From Pseudomonas putida (GTDB lineage Bacteria; Pseudomonadota; Gammaproteobacteria; Pseudomonadales; Pseudomonadaceae), in the NCBI RefSeq assembly GCF_028682475.1, contig NZ_JANHLE010000006.1, forward strand, positions 166,770 to 230,769: a stretch of DNA of 64,000 bases. Direction: 5' to 3'. Of the stretch, positions 38,461 through 50,580 are shown in pieces. Every line of letters begins with the position of its first letter. The first letter of the stretch is position 1. Below the pieces are notes generated by a model. It searched no databases. It saw nothing but the letters and a program-made list of their open reading frames with translations, and was not told where the DNA came from. Made by a program: the position numbers and the translations under genes.

Positions 38461-38772
38461 TCAGAAGTCGGCGAGTTGCCAGACCTCATAAGCCGGTGTT
38501 TCGTAAGGATGGCTGTGCTTGAGCGCAGCGACCACCGCCTGGATCAGCGCGTCGGCCACCACCAGCTCTACCCGCCACTCTTCGACCTGTTCGACCACCC
38601 CGCTCTGCCCGATGAACGGCTGGCTGCCGTCCAGAGGGCGGAACTGGCCCCGGCCCAACACCTGCCAGGCGCAGCAGTCATAGTCGCCGATGCGCCCGCC
38701 GCCAGCGGCGAACACAGCGGCCTTAACCACTTCCACATGGCTGGGCGGAACGAAGAAGGCGAGTTTGTACAC
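38461..38772 (-). CDS. Nif3-like (YqfO) family small protein
   Basis: A 103-residue protein matching the small stand-alone YqfO domain found inside some Nif3 proteins (YKLAFFVPPSHVEVVKAAVF, GAGGGRIGDYDCCAW-like text, HPYETPAYEVW). The start is a GTG at 38772, only two bases after the purL TAA; translation is probably coupled to purL. The biochemical role is unknown. Such small proteins have been annotated as metal-binding or GTP-cyclohydrolase-like without proof. Confidence 0.8.
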   Translation of the reverse strand: MYKLAFFVPPSHVEVVKAAVFAAGGGRIGDYDCCAWQVLGRGQFRPLDGSQPFIGQSGVVEQVEEWRVELVVADALIQAVVAALKHSHPYETPAYEVWQLADF

Positions 38773-38774
38773 CC

Positions 38775-41700
38775 TTAGTTCACCCAGGCCCGCGCATTGC
38801 GGAACATGCGCATCCACGCCGCGTCTTCGTTCCAGTCGTCCGGACGCCAGGAGTTCTGCACGGCACGGAAGACCCGCTCAGGGTGCGGCATCATGATGGT
38901 GACGCGACCGTCGCGACTGGTCAGGCCGGTGATTCCGCGCGGCGAACCGTTCGGGTTGGCCGGGTAGGCTTCGGTGACCTTGCCGTGATTGTCGACAAAA
39001 CGCAGGGCCACGCAACCGGACAGATCGGCTTGGAGCAAGGCTTCTTCGCTTTCGAACTCAGCATGACCTTCACCGTGAGCGATGGCGATCGGCATGCGCG
39101 AACCGGCCATGCCCTGCAGGAAGATCGAATTCGACTCCTGGACCTGGACCATGGCCACACGGGCTTCGAACTGCTCGGAACGGTTACGCACGAAGTGCGG
39201 CCAGAACTCGGTACCCGGAATCAGCTCGTGCAGGTTGGACATCATCTGGCAACCGTTGCACACACCCAGGGTAAAGCTGTCGCTGCGCTCGAAGTACTGC
39301 TGGAACGCTTCGCGTGCACGGTTATTGAACAGCGCCGACTTGGCCCAGCCTTCACCGGCACCGAGCACGTCGCCGTAGGAGAAGCCGCCGCAGGCGACCA
39401 GACCTTTGAACTCGTTCAGGTCGATGCGTCCGGCGAGGATATCGCTCATGTGCACGTCGATGGCGTTGAAACCGGCGCGGTCGAAGGCAGCCGCCATCTC
39501 GACCTGGCCGTTGACGCCCTGCTCACGCAGTACCGCCACCTGAGGACGGATGCCCTTCTTGATGTACGGCGCGGCGATGTCCTGGTTGACGTCGAAGCTG
39601 AGCTTGACGCTCAGGCCCGGGTTGTCTTCTTCGAGCAGGCTGTTGAACTCCTGATCGGCGCAGTCGGCGTTGTCGCGCAGTCGCTGGATCTGGTAGCTGG
39701 TTTCCGCCCACTGGCGCTGCAGCTGACCACGTTCGCCCTTGAACAGCGCTTCGCCCATGTGGTGGATCAGCACTTCGCTGTTGTTGACCGGTTGGCCGAT
39801 CACGGCAACGCAGTCTTCACCGAGGCCGGCAGCGCTGAACTGGGCCAGCACGTCCGGAGTAGCGTCCTGATGCACCTGAATCACCGCACCCAGCTCTTCG
39901 TTGAAGAGGATGGCGGCAATTTTTTCACGTTTGCTGGTCAGGGTGTCCAGCTCCAGACTCAGACCGCAATGACCGGCGAAGGCCATTTCCAGCACGGTGG
40001 TCATCAGGCCGCCGTCGGAGCGGTCGTGGTAAGCCAGCAGATGGCCGTCTTTGTTCAGGCCCTGGATCACCGCGAAGAAGGCTTTGAGGTCTTCGGCGTC
40101 GTCGACGTCCGGGGCCTGGCTGCCGAGCTTGCCGTGGGTCTGGGCGAGGATCGAGGCGCCCATGCGGTTCTGACCGCGACCGAGGTCGATCAGGATCAGG
40201 TCGGTTTCGCCCTTGTCCATGCGCAGTTCAGGGGTCAGGGTCTTGCGGATGTCGGTGACCGGCGCAAAACCGGTGACAATCAGCGACAGCGGCGAGGTGA
40301 CGGACTTCTCCGCGCCCTCTTCGCTCCACTTGGTCTTCATCGACATCGAGTCCTTGCCTACCGGAATGGTCAGGCCCAGCTCAGGGCACAGCACCATGCC
40401 GACTGCCTTGACGGTGTCGTACAGGCGGGCGTCTTCGCCCGGGTGACCGGCGGCGGACATCCAGTTGGCCGACAGTTTGATGTCGGACAGTTTTTCAATG
40501 CGCGAAGCAGCCATGTTGGTCAGCGTTTCGCCGATCGCCATGCGGCCCGAGGCCGGAGCGTCGAGCAGGGCCAGCGGCGTGCGCTCACCCATGGCCATCG
40601 CTTCACCGGTGTAGACGTCGAAGCTGGTGGCGGTAACGGCAACGTCGGCCACCGGAACCTGCCACGGGCCAACCATCTGGTCGCGGGCAACCAGGCCGGT
40701 GATGGTGCGGTCGCCAATGGTGATCAGGAAGCTCTTGCTGGCCACGGCCGGGTGACGCAGCACGCGCTCGACCGAATCGTTCAGGTCAAGGCCGGACGGG
40801 TCGAAATCATCGCCCTGCTCGGCTTCACGGGTAACCGAACGGTGCATGCGCGGCGGTTTGCCCAGCAGCACTTCCAGCGGCATGTCCACCGGGCTGTTGC
40901 CGAAGTGGCTGTCGGTGACGGTCAGGTGCGGCTCTGCAGTGGCCTCACCGACCACCGCGAACGGGCAACGCTCGCGCTCGCAGATGGCCTGGAAGCGTTC
41001 GAAGTCGGCAGCATCGACCGCCAGCACGTAACGTTCCTGGGATTCGTTGCTCCAGATTTCGTGCGGGGCCATGCCCGGCTCGTCGTTAGGCACGTTACGC
41101 AGCTCGAAACGGCCACCGCGACCACCATCGTTGACCAGTTCCGGGAAGGCGTTGGAAATGCCGCCGGCGCCGACGTCGTGGATGAAGGCGATCGGGTTGT
41201 TGTCGCCCAGCTGCCAGCAGCGGTCGATGACCTCCTGGCAGCGGCGCTCCATTTCCGGGTTTTCGCGCTGCACCGAAGCAAAGTCCAGGTCGGCGGAGCT
41301 GGCACCGGTGGCAACCGAGGAAGCCGCACCACCGCCCAGGCCGATCAGCATGGCCGGGCCACCGAGGACGATCAGCTTGGCGCCGACGGTGATCTCGCCT
41401 TTCTGGACGTGATCTTCGCGAATGTTGCCCATACCGCCGGCAAGCATGATCGGCTTGTGGTAACCGCGCACTTCATTGCCGTGCGGGGTGCTGATCGACT
41501 GCTCGAAGGTACGGAAGTAGCCGGTCAGCGCCGGACGGCCGAATTCGTTGTTGAACGCCGCGCCACCCAGCGGGCCTTCAATCATGATGTCCAGCGCGGT
41601 GACAATGCGCTCAGGCTTGCCGTAGGCCTTCTCCCATGGCTGTTCAAAGCCCGGGATCTGCAGGTTGGAAACGGTGAAACCGGTCAGGCCGGCTTTTGGC

Positions 41701-42674
41701 TTGGCACCGCGACCGGTGGCGCCTTCGTCACGGATTTCACCACCGGAGCCGGTGGAGGCGCCGGAGAACGGCGAGATGGCGGTCGGGTGGTTGTGGGTCT
41801 CGACCTTCATCAGGATGTGCACCGGCTCCTGCACCGCGCCGTACTGGCGGGTCTCAGGATTCGGGAAAAAGCGCCCGGCGACGTTACCGACGATCACCGA
41901 AGCGTTGTCCTTGTAAGCGGACAGCACGCCTTCGCTGTGCATCTGGTAGGTGTTCTTGATCATGCCGAACAGGCTTTTTTCCTGGCTTTCGCCGTCGATA
42001 TCCCAACTGGCGTTGAAGATCTTGTGACGGCAGTGCTCGGAGTTGGCCTGGGCGAACATCATCAGCTCGATGTCGTTCGGGTTGCGTTTCAGGCCCTGGA
42101 AGCTGGTGACCAGGTAATCGATCTCGTCTTCGGCCAGAGCCAGACCCAGGTCGATGTTGGCCTGCTCCAGCGCCGTGCGACCGCCGCCGAGGATGTCCAC
42201 GGAGGTCATCGGCTTGGGCTGGGCGTGACTGAACAGGCCGGCAGCATCGATCAGCTTGCTCAGCACGATCTGGGTCATGCGGTCGTGCAGGACCTGGGCG
42301 ACCAGCGCCGCGTCGGCCTCGCTCAGCTCACCGGCGACGTAGTAGGCGATACCGCGTTCCAGGCGCTGGACGTTCTCCAGGCCGCAGTTGTGGGCGATGT
42401 CGCTGGCCTTGCTCGACCAGGGCGAGATGGTGCCGAAACGCGGCAGCACCAGGAACAGGCGACCAGTTGGCTCCTGTACCGGTACGCTCGGGCCGTACTT
42501 GAGCAAGCGCGCGAGCACTTGCTGTTGGTCGGCAGTCAGCTCGCCGTCAACCTCGGCGAAATGAGCGAATTCAGCGTACAAACCACTAACAGCGGGGACT
42601 TTCTGGCTCAATTGCTCGAGTAATTTACCGTGGCGAAAGGCAGAAAGGGCAGGAGCGCCGCGCAGGATCAACAT
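38775..42674 (-). CDS. purL: Phosphoribosylformylglycinamidine synthase (FGAM synthetase)
   Basis: A 1299-residue large-type PurL that converts FGAR, glutamine and ATP to FGAM in purine synthesis. It has the N-terminal PurS-like region, two AIR-synthase-like halves ([38 protein letters not shown]) and a C-terminal class I glutamine amidotransferase with nucleophile in [10 protein letters not shown] and HGEGHAEFE. Length and order are standard for gammaproteobacteria. It is divergent from mltF across a 246-base gap, which shows a 7-bp hairpin (CTAGCGC/GCGCTAG, 42842-42860) and no gene. Confidence 0.98.
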   Translation of the reverse strand: MLILRGAPALSAFRHGKLLEQLSQKVPAVSGLYAEFAHFAEVDGELTADQQQVLARLLKYGPSVPVQEPTGRLFLVLPRFGTISPWSSKASDIAHNCGLENVQRLERGIAYYVAGELSEADAALVAQVLHDRMTQIVLSKLIDAAGLFSHAQPKPMTSVDILGGGRTALEQANIDLGLALAEDEIDYLVTSFQGLKRNPNDIELMMFAQANSEHCRHKIFNASWDIDGESQEKSLFGMIKNTYQMHSEGVLSAYKDNASVIVGNVAGRFFPNPETRQYGAVQEPVHILMKVETHNHPTAISPFSGASTGSGGEIRDEGATGRGAKPKAGLTGFTVSNLQIPGFEQPWEKAYGKPERIVTALDIMIEGPLGGAAFNNEFGRPALTGYFRTFEQSISTPHGNEVRGYHKPIMLAGGMGNIREDHVQKGEITVGAKLIVLGGPAMLIGLGGGAASSVATGASSADLDFASVQRENPEMERRCQEVIDRCWQLGDNNPIAFIHDVGAGGISNAFPELVNDGGRGGRFELRNVPNDEPGMAPHEIWSNESQERYVLAVDAADFERFQAICERERCPFAVVGEATAEPHLTVTDSHFGNSPVDMPLEVLLGKPPRMHRSVTREAEQGDDFDPSGLDLNDSVERVLRHPAVASKSFLITIGDRTITGLVARDQMVGPWQVPVADVAVTATSFDVYTGEAMAMGERTPLALLDAPASGRMAIGETLTNMAASRIEKLSDIKLSANWMSAAGHPGEDARLYDTVKAVGMVLCPELGLTIPVGKDSMSMKTKWSEEGAEKSVTSPLSLIVTGFAPVTDIRKTLTPELRMDKGETDLILIDLGRGQNRMGASILAQTHGKLGSQAPDVDDAEDLKAFFAVIQGLNKDGHLLAYHDRSDGGLMTTVLEMAFAGHCGLSLELDTLTSKREKIAAILFNEELGAVIQVHQDATPDVLAQFSAAGLGEDCVAVIGQPVNNSEVLIHHMGEALFKGERGQLQRQWAETSYQIQRLRDNADCADQEFNSLLEEDNPGLSVKLSFDVNQDIAAPYIKKGIRPQVAVLREQGVNGQVEMAAAFDRAGFNAIDVHMSDILAGRIDLNEFKGLVACGGFSYGDVLGAGEGWAKSALFNNRAREAFQQYFERSDSFTLGVCNGCQMMSNLHELIPGTEFWPHFVRNRSEQFEARVAMVQVQESNSIFLQGMAGSRMPIAIAHGEGHAEFESEEALLQADLSGCVALRFVDNHGKVTEAYPANPNGSPRGITGLTSRDGRVTIMMPHPERVFRAVQNSWRPDDWNEDAAWMRMFRNARAWVN

Positions 42675-42860
42675 CGTCGGGACAGCCTCAGGAAGGGGGT
42701 GTGCTTAGAGGCCGTGCATTCTAGCCTAAATCCGTCGCTTCCGGCACCCGCAACACAGCATTCTGACGCGGCCGCGTGTCGGCGAAACAAACCGGACTCG
42801 GGGGTCAAAAAAATCACCGGTCGGCGCCAGTCCTTCATGGCCTAGCGCAAAGCGCGCTAG

Positions 42861-44381
<1,521 letters not shown>

Positions 44382-44387
44382 CGCCAC

Positions 44388-44474
44388 TGTGGGAGCTGGC
44401 CTTGCCAGCGATGCAGGCGCCGCGCATCACCTGACACCGCAACGATCCTATCGCCGGCAAGGCCGGCTCCCACA
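44388..44474. repeat. REP inverted pair (type B), imperfect
   Basis: TGTGGGAGCTGGCCTTGCCA (from 44388) faces TCGCCGGCAAGGCCGGCTCC (44451-44470, ending CACA). The left copy carries changes (CTGG, CAGC) relative to the right one. Between convergent mltF and tadA. Confidence 0.8.
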
Positions 44475-44505
44475 ATTAATCAGATGACAGGCAGTTGCCC
44501 TTACA

Positions 44506-44988
44506 TCAGGCCTTGGCCCGACGCGCCTTGAAGAACTCGGACAAAATCGTCCCGCACTCCTCTGCCAGCACCCCGCCCTCAAACAACACCCGATGGTTGA
44601 GAAAGCCCTGGGTGAAAAACTGCCCCTGACTCTGCACGACGCCCGCCTTGGGCTCCAGCGCGCCGTACACCACCCGGGCAATGCGCGAGTGGACGATCAG
44701 CCCGGCGCACATGCTGCACGGCTCCAGGGTCACATACAGGGTGCTGCCCGGCAGCCGGTAGTTGCTCGCGGCCTGGGCGGCGGCGCGGATGGCAACCATT
44801 TCGGCATGGGCACTGGGATCGCTGCCGCTGATCGGGCAGTTGAAGCCGCGGCCGATGACCTGACCATGCTGTACCAACACTGCACCCACCGGCACCTCAC
44901 CCATGGCCGCACCCTGAGCTGCCAGCGCCAGGGCCTGACGCATGAATTCCTGATCACGGCTGCGATCAATGATTTGCGGCTGACGCAT
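44506..44988 (-). CDS. tadA: tRNA-specific adenosine deaminase TadA
   Basis: A 160-residue zinc deaminase that converts A34 of tRNA-Arg(ACG) to inosine. Zinc ligands and proton shuttle are His61-Ala-Glu63 (SAHAEM) and Cys91/Cys94 (EPCSMC). Its ATG at 44988 shares a base with the TGA of the multicopper oxidase gene (TGATG). Upstream open codons fall inside that gene. Confidence 0.96.
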   Translation of the reverse strand: MRQPQIIDRSRDQEFMRQALALAAQGAAMGEVPVGAVLVQHGQVIGRGFNCPISGSDPSAHAEMVAIRAAAQAASNYRLPGSTLYVTLEPCSMCAGLIVHSRIARVVYGALEPKAGVVQSQGQFFTQGFLNHRVLFEGGVLAEECGTILSEFFKARRAKA

Positions 44989-46367
44989 CAGGCAACCTCG
45001 ATCGCGGCCATCAGACCGGTTTCCATGTGATCGACCACATGGCAATGGAACATCCAGGTTCCCGGGTTATCAGCCACCAACGCCACCTGGGCGCTTTCGT
45101 TCCTGCCCAGCAGGTAGGTATCGGTGAAGTACTGCTCCGGGAACTTGTGGCGGTTCGAGCTGAGCACCTTGAAACTCATGCCATGCAGATGAATCGGGTG
45201 CTGGTACTGGGTCATGTTCTTGAGCTCGAAAATATAGCTCTTGCCCTTCTTTAACGTGGCAATCGGCCGGTCGGCACAGGTCTTGTCGGTGATGTCCCAG
45301 GCCTTGCCGTTGATCTGCCACAGGCTCGGCGGCTTGCCGTTCTCGGTGTTGATCGAGACCGACCCCACCCATTCGAAATTGAAGTTGAGCTTCTCGGCAT
45401 TGGCCAGGTCCGGCTCGGCAATCGGGTTGGCCGGCAACGCGGGCGGCCAGTCGCCGGGCGCTTCACTGCTGGCCACCGAACGCAAGGTGCCCAGACGCAC
45501 CGAGCCATCGCGCAACGACAGCTCTTCACCGGCCGGCGGCATCTTGATCGCCAGGCAGATACGCATGCCCGGGCCAAGCCAGTAATCCTTGCCCAGCGGC
45601 CGCGGGGTGATCGGGTTGCCGTCGAGGGCGTAGACCTTGGCCTCAAAGTTGCCCTTGAGGTTGATCCGGTAGGTCAGGGTGTTGTCCAGATTGAGCAGGC
45701 GCACCCGCACGACCTGCCCTTCGGGCATGTCGATGACCGCATTGGCCTGTCCATTGATGGTGATCAAACGCCCGGCAGTACCGCCACGGGCAGCCTCACG
45801 CGGGATGCTGAACGGCAGGTAGGCGCCCTGCTCGTCCACATGCCAGTTTTTCAGGCTCAGGGTGCGTTCATGCTTGAAGCCGGTAGGCTCGCGCTCCTCG
45901 ACGATCAGCGGCCCGACCAGGCCTTTGCCGAGCTCTTCGGAACTGTTCACATGCGGGTGATACCAGAAACTGCCCGCATCAGGCACGCGGAACTTGTAAT
46001 CGAAATACTCGCCCGGCAATACCGGCAACTGCGAGACGTAAGGCACCCCGTCCATCTCCAGCGGCAGGCGGATGCCATGCCAGTGAATCGTGGTAGGTAC
46101 CGGCAGGTGATTGATGAAGCGCACGCGCAGCCACTCACCCTGGCGTACCCGTAGTTCGGTGCCCGGCGCCGAAGGGCCGAAGGCCCAGGCCTCGGTCTTG
46201 TGGCCCGAGACCAGCTCGACATCCAGCGGCGCGGCAATCAGCTCGTAGTCATGCCCGGCGTTCGGATCGCTGCGCCCCAGCCAATAGCGGGATGCACCGC
46301 CGGCGCCCAGGCCGATTGCCACCAGGCCGGTCAGGCCACCGAGTATTTGTCGCCGGGTAAAGGACAT
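44988..46367 (-). CDS. Tat-exported multicopper oxidase
   Basis: A 459-residue three-cupredoxin oxidase. The N-terminus MSFTRRQILGGL is a Tat signal, and the ATG at 46367 begins it. Copper sites: HWHG (95-98), HPH (137-139), HPIHLHG, and the type 1/3 site HCHVVDHMETG (441-451). Members oxidise Cu(I), Mn(II) or phenolics in the periplasm; no methionine-rich loop like that of CueO is seen, so the substrate is unclear. Translation of tadA is probably coupled to this gene, an unusual pairing for a periplasmic oxidase. Confidence 0.88.
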   Translation of the reverse strand: MSFTRRQILGGLTGLVAIGLGAGGASRYWLGRSDPNAGHDYELIAAPLDVELVSGHKTEAWAFGPSAPGTELRVRQGEWLRVRFINHLPVPTTIHWHGIRLPLEMDGVPYVSQLPVLPGEYFDYKFRVPDAGSFWYHPHVNSSEELGKGLVGPLIVEEREPTGFKHERTLSLKNWHVDEQGAYLPFSIPREAARGGTAGRLITINGQANAVIDMPEGQVVRVRLLNLDNTLTYRINLKGNFEAKVYALDGNPITPRPLGKDYWLGPGMRICLAIKMPPAGEELSLRDGSVRLGTLRSVASSEAPGDWPPALPANPIAEPDLANAEKLNFNFEWVGSVSINTENGKPPSLWQINGKAWDITDKTCADRPIATLKKGKSYIFELKNMTQYQHPIHLHGMSFKVLSSNRHKFPEQYFTDTYLLGRNESAQVALVADNPGTWMFHCHVVDHMETGLMAAIEVA

Positions 46368-46496
46368 GCAGCAGGTACCTCGTAATGCCAGGAACAACAT
46401 GCTGGCACCTTGCCGGTCGCCAACGATGAAGGGCGAATACGATACACCTGCAATTGCGAAAGATTAAGTGAAGTGTTGCCGCAGGCAAACGCCGAC

Positions 46497-46522
46497 AAAA
46501 AAGGGCGCCTGAGCGCCCTTCT
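46497..46522 (-). terminator. Terminator of the aldehyde dehydrogenase-permease operon
   Basis: On the minus strand a perfect 8-bp stem AAGGGCGC / GCGCCCTT with loop TCAG is followed by TTTTTT, immediately past the permease stop. Confidence 0.85.
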
Positions 46523-46526
46523 TCCA

Positions 46527-48032
46527 TCACGCCTGGCTGGGCGCGTTCACGTTCTGCTCGTTGTGCAGCTTCCAGGCATCGGCAAACGGCGCCGTGCCTT
46601 TGTCATAGGGCTTGAACAGGACCATGTAGACCAGGCCGATGCCGATCACCACTGCCGACGTCAGCAGGATGCCGTAGTTGCTGTACCAGGGCGCATCCGG
46701 GGTACGCGGCCAGGACATGTTGATGATCGCCAGCACACCGTAGACCAGCGCCAGGATGTTCACGATCCAGCCCCAGCCGCCCAGGGTGAACTGACCGGCC
46801 GGTTTCCAGCCGCGAAGCCGGGCGAACAGCGCCCCGCCGACGATCATCTGGAACGCCAGATAAATGCCGATGGCGGCGAAGCTGACGATGATCGCAATGG
46901 CGTTTTCCAGGTAGAACCCGGCACAGACGATAGCCGCCGGGATTACCCCGCAGGTGATCAAGGCTGCCGTGGGCACCCGGGTATTGGGCGAAAGACGTTT
47001 GAGTACACCGCTGCCCATGACCATTTCATCGCGGGCAAAGGAGTACAGCAAACGGCTGGCCGCCGCCTGCAGGCTCAGCACACAGGAGACGAAGGAAACC
47101 GTGATGACCGCGGTGACGATCTTCCATCCGGTCGGCCCGAACGCATTGGCCATGATCGTCGACATCGGATCCTTGTCTTCGCCGGACAGCACCTTGGCAA
47201 TGTCCGGAACCGCCAGGATCAATGCCAATGCGGCGAATATTGCAGCGCCACCACCGATGTAAATGGTCATGCGCATGGCTTTGGGAATGCGCCTGCTCGG
47301 GTTTGGCGTCTCTTCCGCCACATCACCGCACGCTTCAAAGCCATAGTAGAGGAACATGCCCGCCAGCGAGGCGGTCAGGAACGCCGGCCAGTAACTGCCG
47401 TCGATGCTGATGTCAAAGGTGTTGAACAGCACCGAAAACGGCTGGTGACGCTCGAAGATCAGCAGATAGCCACCGATCACGATCGCCCCCAGCAACTCGC
47501 AGATGAAACCGAACATCGCGACCTTGGCCAGCAGCTTGGTCCCGCTCAGGTTCAACAGGGTTGCCAGCACCGTCAGGGCCAGCGCAACGAAGGTGTTGGT
47601 CACCGGGCTCGGTTCGAAGCCGAGCATGGCCGCGATATAAGGACCGGCACCCAGCGCAACCGCGGCAATGGTTACGCACAGCGACACCGAGTAGATCCAG
47701 CCGACCATCCACGCCCAGCGCTTGCCCACCAGACGGCGCGCCCACGGATAGACGCCACCGGAAATCGGAAACTGCGAAACCACTTCACAGAAGATCAGGC
47801 ACACCAGCATCTGCCCGAAACCGACCAGCAAGTACGACCAGATCATCGGCGGCCCGCCTGCCGCCAGGCACAGGCCGAACAGCGTATACACGCCGACGAC
47901 GGGTGAAAGGTAGGTGAAGCCCAGCGCAAAGTTTTCCCACAGGCTCATGCTTCTTTCGAAGTTCGACGTATAGCCAAGCGCCTTGAGCTGGGCGGCATCG
48001 CGGTCCACCGCAGTGAATTCGGAACTGTTCAT
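46527..48032 (-). CDS. APC-superfamily amino acid/amine permease (ACT family)
   Basis: A 501-residue permease with about twelve membrane helices. It resembles the amino acid/choline transporter branch that includes GABA permeases (MSLWENFALGFTYLSPVVGVY, FEACGDVAEETPNPSRRIPKA). It lies 55 bases downstream of the aldehyde dehydrogenase gene, with a terminator after it, so it probably imports the amine or amino acid whose aldehyde that enzyme oxidises. The exact substrate is not determined. Confidence 0.85.
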   Translation of the reverse strand: MNSSEFTAVDRDAAQLKALGYTSNFERSMSLWENFALGFTYLSPVVGVYTLFGLCLAAGGPPMIWSYLLVGFGQMLVCLIFCEVVSQFPISGGVYPWARRLVGKRWAWMVGWIYSVSLCVTIAAVALGAGPYIAAMLGFEPSPVTNTFVALALTVLATLLNLSGTKLLAKVAMFGFICELLGAIVIGGYLLIFERHQPFSVLFNTFDISIDGSYWPAFLTASLAGMFLYYGFEACGDVAEETPNPSRRIPKAMRMTIYIGGGAAIFAALALILAVPDIAKVLSGEDKDPMSTIMANAFGPTGWKIVTAVITVSFVSCVLSLQAAASRLLYSFARDEMVMGSGVLKRLSPNTRVPTAALITCGVIPAAIVCAGFYLENAIAIIVSFAAIGIYLAFQMIVGGALFARLRGWKPAGQFTLGGWGWIVNILALVYGVLAIINMSWPRTPDAPWYSNYGILLTSAVVIGIGLVYMVLFKPYDKGTAPFADAWKLHNEQNVNAPSQA

Positions 48033-48087
48033 GTTGTGATCCTGAGGACATTGTCCTGTCGGCAGTTATTGTTTTTGCTTTGCAGAC

Positions 48088-49581
48088 TTACAACTTGATC
48101 CAGGTCGCTTTCAGTTCGGTGTACTTGTCGAACGCATGCAGCGACTTGTCGCGGCCGTTGCCCGATTGCTTGAAGCCACCGAACGGCGCAGTCATGTCGC
48201 CGCCGTCGTACTGGTTGATCCACACGCTACCGGCGCGCAATGCCTTGGCGGTCAGGTGCGCCTTGGAGATGTCGGTGGTCCATACGGCTGCAGCCAGGCC
48301 GTACGGGGTGTCGTTGGCGATGTTGATGGCTTCTTCGACGCTGTCGAAGCTGATCACCGACAGCACCGGGCCGAAAATCTCTTCCTGGGCGATCTTCATG
48401 GCATTGCTGACGCCGTCGAAAATCGTCGGCTCGACATAGGTGCCACCGGTTTCCTCCAGGGTACGCTTGCCGCCCACCAGCAGGGTGGCGCCGTCGTTGC
48501 GGCCGGACTCGATGTAGGACAGCACGGTGTTCATCTGCTGGCTATCGACCAGGGCTCCGACGTTGGTGTCCGGATCCAGCGGGTTGCCCGGCTTCCAGGC
48601 CTTGAGGGCCTCGACCACCAACGGCAGGAATTTATCCTTGATCGAACGTTCCACCAGCAGACGCGAGCCTGCGGTGCAGACCTCACCCTGGTTGAAGGCA
48701 ATGGCACCAGCGGCTGCTTCGGCAGCGGCGTTCAGGTCCGGGGCGTCGGCGAAGACAATGTTCGGGCTCTTGCCGCCGGCTTCCAGCCAGACGCGCTTCA
48801 TGTTCGACTCACCGGCGTAGATCAGCAGCTGTTTGGCGATTTTGCTCGAACCGGTGAACACCAGGGTATCAACGTCCATGTGCAGGGCCAGGGCCTTGCC
48901 GACGGTATGGCCATAGCCTGGCAGCACGTTGAGCACGCCGGCCGGGATACCGGCGTCGATCGCCAGTTGGGCGATGCGGATGGCGGTCAGTGGTGATTTT
49001 TCCGAGGGTTTGAGGATCACCGAGTTACCGGTCGACAGCGCCGGGCCGAGTTTCCAGCAGGCCATCATCAGCGGGAAGTTCCACGGCACGATAGCGGCGA
49101 CAACGCCGACCGGCTCGCGGGTCACCAGGCCGAGCTGGTCATGCGCGGTAGCCGCGACTTCGTCGTAGATCTTGTCGATGGCCTCGCCGCTCCAGCTCAG
49201 CGCTTGTGCCGCACCCGGCACGTCGACGGCCAGCGAATCGCTGATCGGCTTGCCCATGTCCAGGGTTTCCAGCAGTGCCAGTTCGTCGGCATGGGCTTCG
49301 AGCAAGGCGCCGAAACGAATCATCACCTGCTTTCTGTCCGCCGGCGCCATGCGCGACCAGACGCCGGAATCGAAGGTGGCGCGGGCCACTTCAACAGCGT
49401 GGTCGGCGTCTGCGGCCGAGCAGCTGGCAACCTTGGCCAGCAGGTGGCCATCGACCGGACTCAGACAATCGAAGGTTTCCCTGTCAATGGCGTGGGTATA
49501 GTCCCCACCGATAAACGCGCGCCCTTCGATTTTCAGGGCCTGTGCGCGAGCTTCCCAGGTGCCAAGCGTTGGATTCGTCAT
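48088..49581 (-). CDS. Aminoaldehyde dehydrogenase (KauB/PuuC type)
   Basis: A 497-residue NAD(P)-dependent aldehyde dehydrogenase, the same length as KauB/PuuC. Catalytic residues: Asn168 (VPWNFP), Glu267 (LEAGGKSP), Cys302 (GEVCTAGSR). KauB/PuuC enzymes oxidise gamma-glutamyl-aminobutyraldehyde and related aldehydes from polyamine breakdown. It is the first gene of an operon with an APC permease, divergent from a GntR regulator. The substrate class is inferred from family and context; other omega-amino aldehydes or betaine aldehyde are possible. Confidence 0.85.
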   Translation of the reverse strand: MTNPTLGTWEARAQALKIEGRAFIGGDYTHAIDRETFDCLSPVDGHLLAKVASCSAADADHAVEVARATFDSGVWSRMAPADRKQVMIRFGALLEAHADELALLETLDMGKPISDSLAVDVPGAAQALSWSGEAIDKIYDEVAATAHDQLGLVTREPVGVVAAIVPWNFPLMMACWKLGPALSTGNSVILKPSEKSPLTAIRIAQLAIDAGIPAGVLNVLPGYGHTVGKALALHMDVDTLVFTGSSKIAKQLLIYAGESNMKRVWLEAGGKSPNIVFADAPDLNAAAEAAAGAIAFNQGEVCTAGSRLLVERSIKDKFLPLVVEALKAWKPGNPLDPDTNVGALVDSQQMNTVLSYIESGRNDGATLLVGGKRTLEETGGTYVEPTIFDGVSNAMKIAQEEIFGPVLSVISFDSVEEAINIANDTPYGLAAAVWTTDISKAHLTAKALRAGSVWINQYDGGDMTAPFGGFKQSGNGRDKSLHAFDKYTELKATWIKL

Positions 49582-49656
49582 GACGGTGCCATTCCTCTGT
49601 GCCGATGCCAGTGCCTGTCAGCGTTCCCGTGGCGGTGGGAACCAGGCTTTTTATTA

Positions 49657-49681
49657 AACATATGAAACCGTATCTTATGTT
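49657..49681. promoter_or_regulatory. Candidate GntR operator in the divergent promoter region
   Basis: The inverted repeat AACATA (49657-49662) and TATGTT (49676-49681) with a 13-base spacer, in an AT-rich stretch between the dehydrogenase and GntR genes. A second one, GAAAC (49717-49721) / GTTTC (49727-49731), lies 36 bases on. Either could be the operator. The 243-base gap shows no gene. Confidence 0.35.
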
Positions 49682-49824
49682 CGGAGAACTGCCAAATTGC
49701 CTGTCGTTTTTATCTAGAAACGACCTGTTTCGGCTTTTCCACAGTTGAATTTGGCTTTTCTGTTGCACACCAAGCGGCAGATGGCTAAAAGAAATCTAGT
49801 TCCATATTTTTTGTGGCGACCCGG

Positions 49825-50580
49825 ATGACTGAACCGAATAAAGTGAACCGCCTGTCCTTGCTACAGGTGAGCCAGGAAGGCAAACCCGAGGAAGTGGCTC
49901 GCCGGCTGATCGAGGTCATTGACCTGGGCCTGATTGGCGAAGGCGAACAATTGCCCAGCGAAAGCGAGCTGGCGAGCCGTTTCGGCGTGGCCACCGTGAC
50001 CTTGCGCGATGCCCTGGCGATCCTGCGTCAGCGCGGCGTTGTCGCCACCCGCCGCGGTCGAAATGGCGGCAGCTTCGTCTGCGCCCCGGTGGAGGTTTCC
50101 GACGATTTTCTCAAGGCCAGGTTGAGCGCCATGAGCTCGCTGGCACTTCGCGACCTGTGCGACGAACAGATCGCGATCTCAGCCACCGCCGCGGGCCTGG
50201 CGGCCAGCCGCGCCTCCAGCGTCCAGCACCAGCGACTGGAGCATTTCGTCAGCGCACTGCAGGACGCCACGGCGCGCAGCGAACTGCGCCGGGCCGATGC
50301 GCGCTTTCACATCGAGGTGGCCGTCGCTGCCCAATCGGTGCGCCTGACCCACGCAGAAATGCGCCTGCAAGCGGAAATTGGCGAGCTGCACTGGATCTGC
50401 ACCGACGACGCCCAGAAAAACACCGCCATCGCCGAGCACCGGGCCATACTCCAGGCAGTGATTGCCGGCGAATCCAACCTGGCCAGCGCGTTGACCGAAG
50501 CCCATGTCAAAGAAGGCATCAAGCGCCTGATGGATTTGCGTTTCCGGTTGCTTGGGCAGCAAGAGAGCAGGTTGTCATGA
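49825..50580 (+). CDS. GntR/FadR-family transcriptional regulator (FCD domain)
   Basis: A 251-residue regulator. The N-terminal winged helix-turn-helix (about 25-90) reads EQLPSESELASRFGVATVTL, and the C-terminal helical FCD ligand domain (about 100-235) holds RFHIEVAVAAQS and EHRAILQAVIAGE with metal-binding histidines of that fold. It probably represses the divergent dehydrogenase-permease operon until a ligand binds. The start is uncertain: ATG 49825 or GTG 49813, neither with a clear ribosome site. Its TGA overlaps the ATG of the next gene. Confidence 0.85.
   Translation: MTEPNKVNRLSLLQVSQEGKPEEVARRLIEVIDLGLIGEGEQLPSESELASRFGVATVTLRDALAILRQRGVVATRRGRNGGSFVCAPVEVSDDFLKARLSAMSSLALRDLCDEQIAISATAAGLAASRASSVQHQRLEHFVSALQDATARSELRRADARFHIEVAVAAQSVRLTHAEMRLQAEIGELHWICTDDAQKNTAIAEHRAILQAVIAGESNLASALTEAHVKEGIKRLMDLRFRLLGQQESRLS

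Noticed and set aside
38883..42623. A 1246-codon open frame opposite purL
   Set aside because: It is a shadow of purL caused by GC-rich third positions: the text is repetitive in Val, Gly, Asp and His, with no domain or signal.
46410..47906. A 498-codon open frame opposite the permease gene
   Set aside because: Rich in Arg, His, Asp and Gln with no hydrophobic pattern; antisense artefact of the permease.
50157..50576. N-terminal extension of the cache protein
   Set aside because: The open frame overlaps the whole GntR gene and its text is Arg/Pro-rich; the ATG at 50577 with the ATGA overlap fits better.
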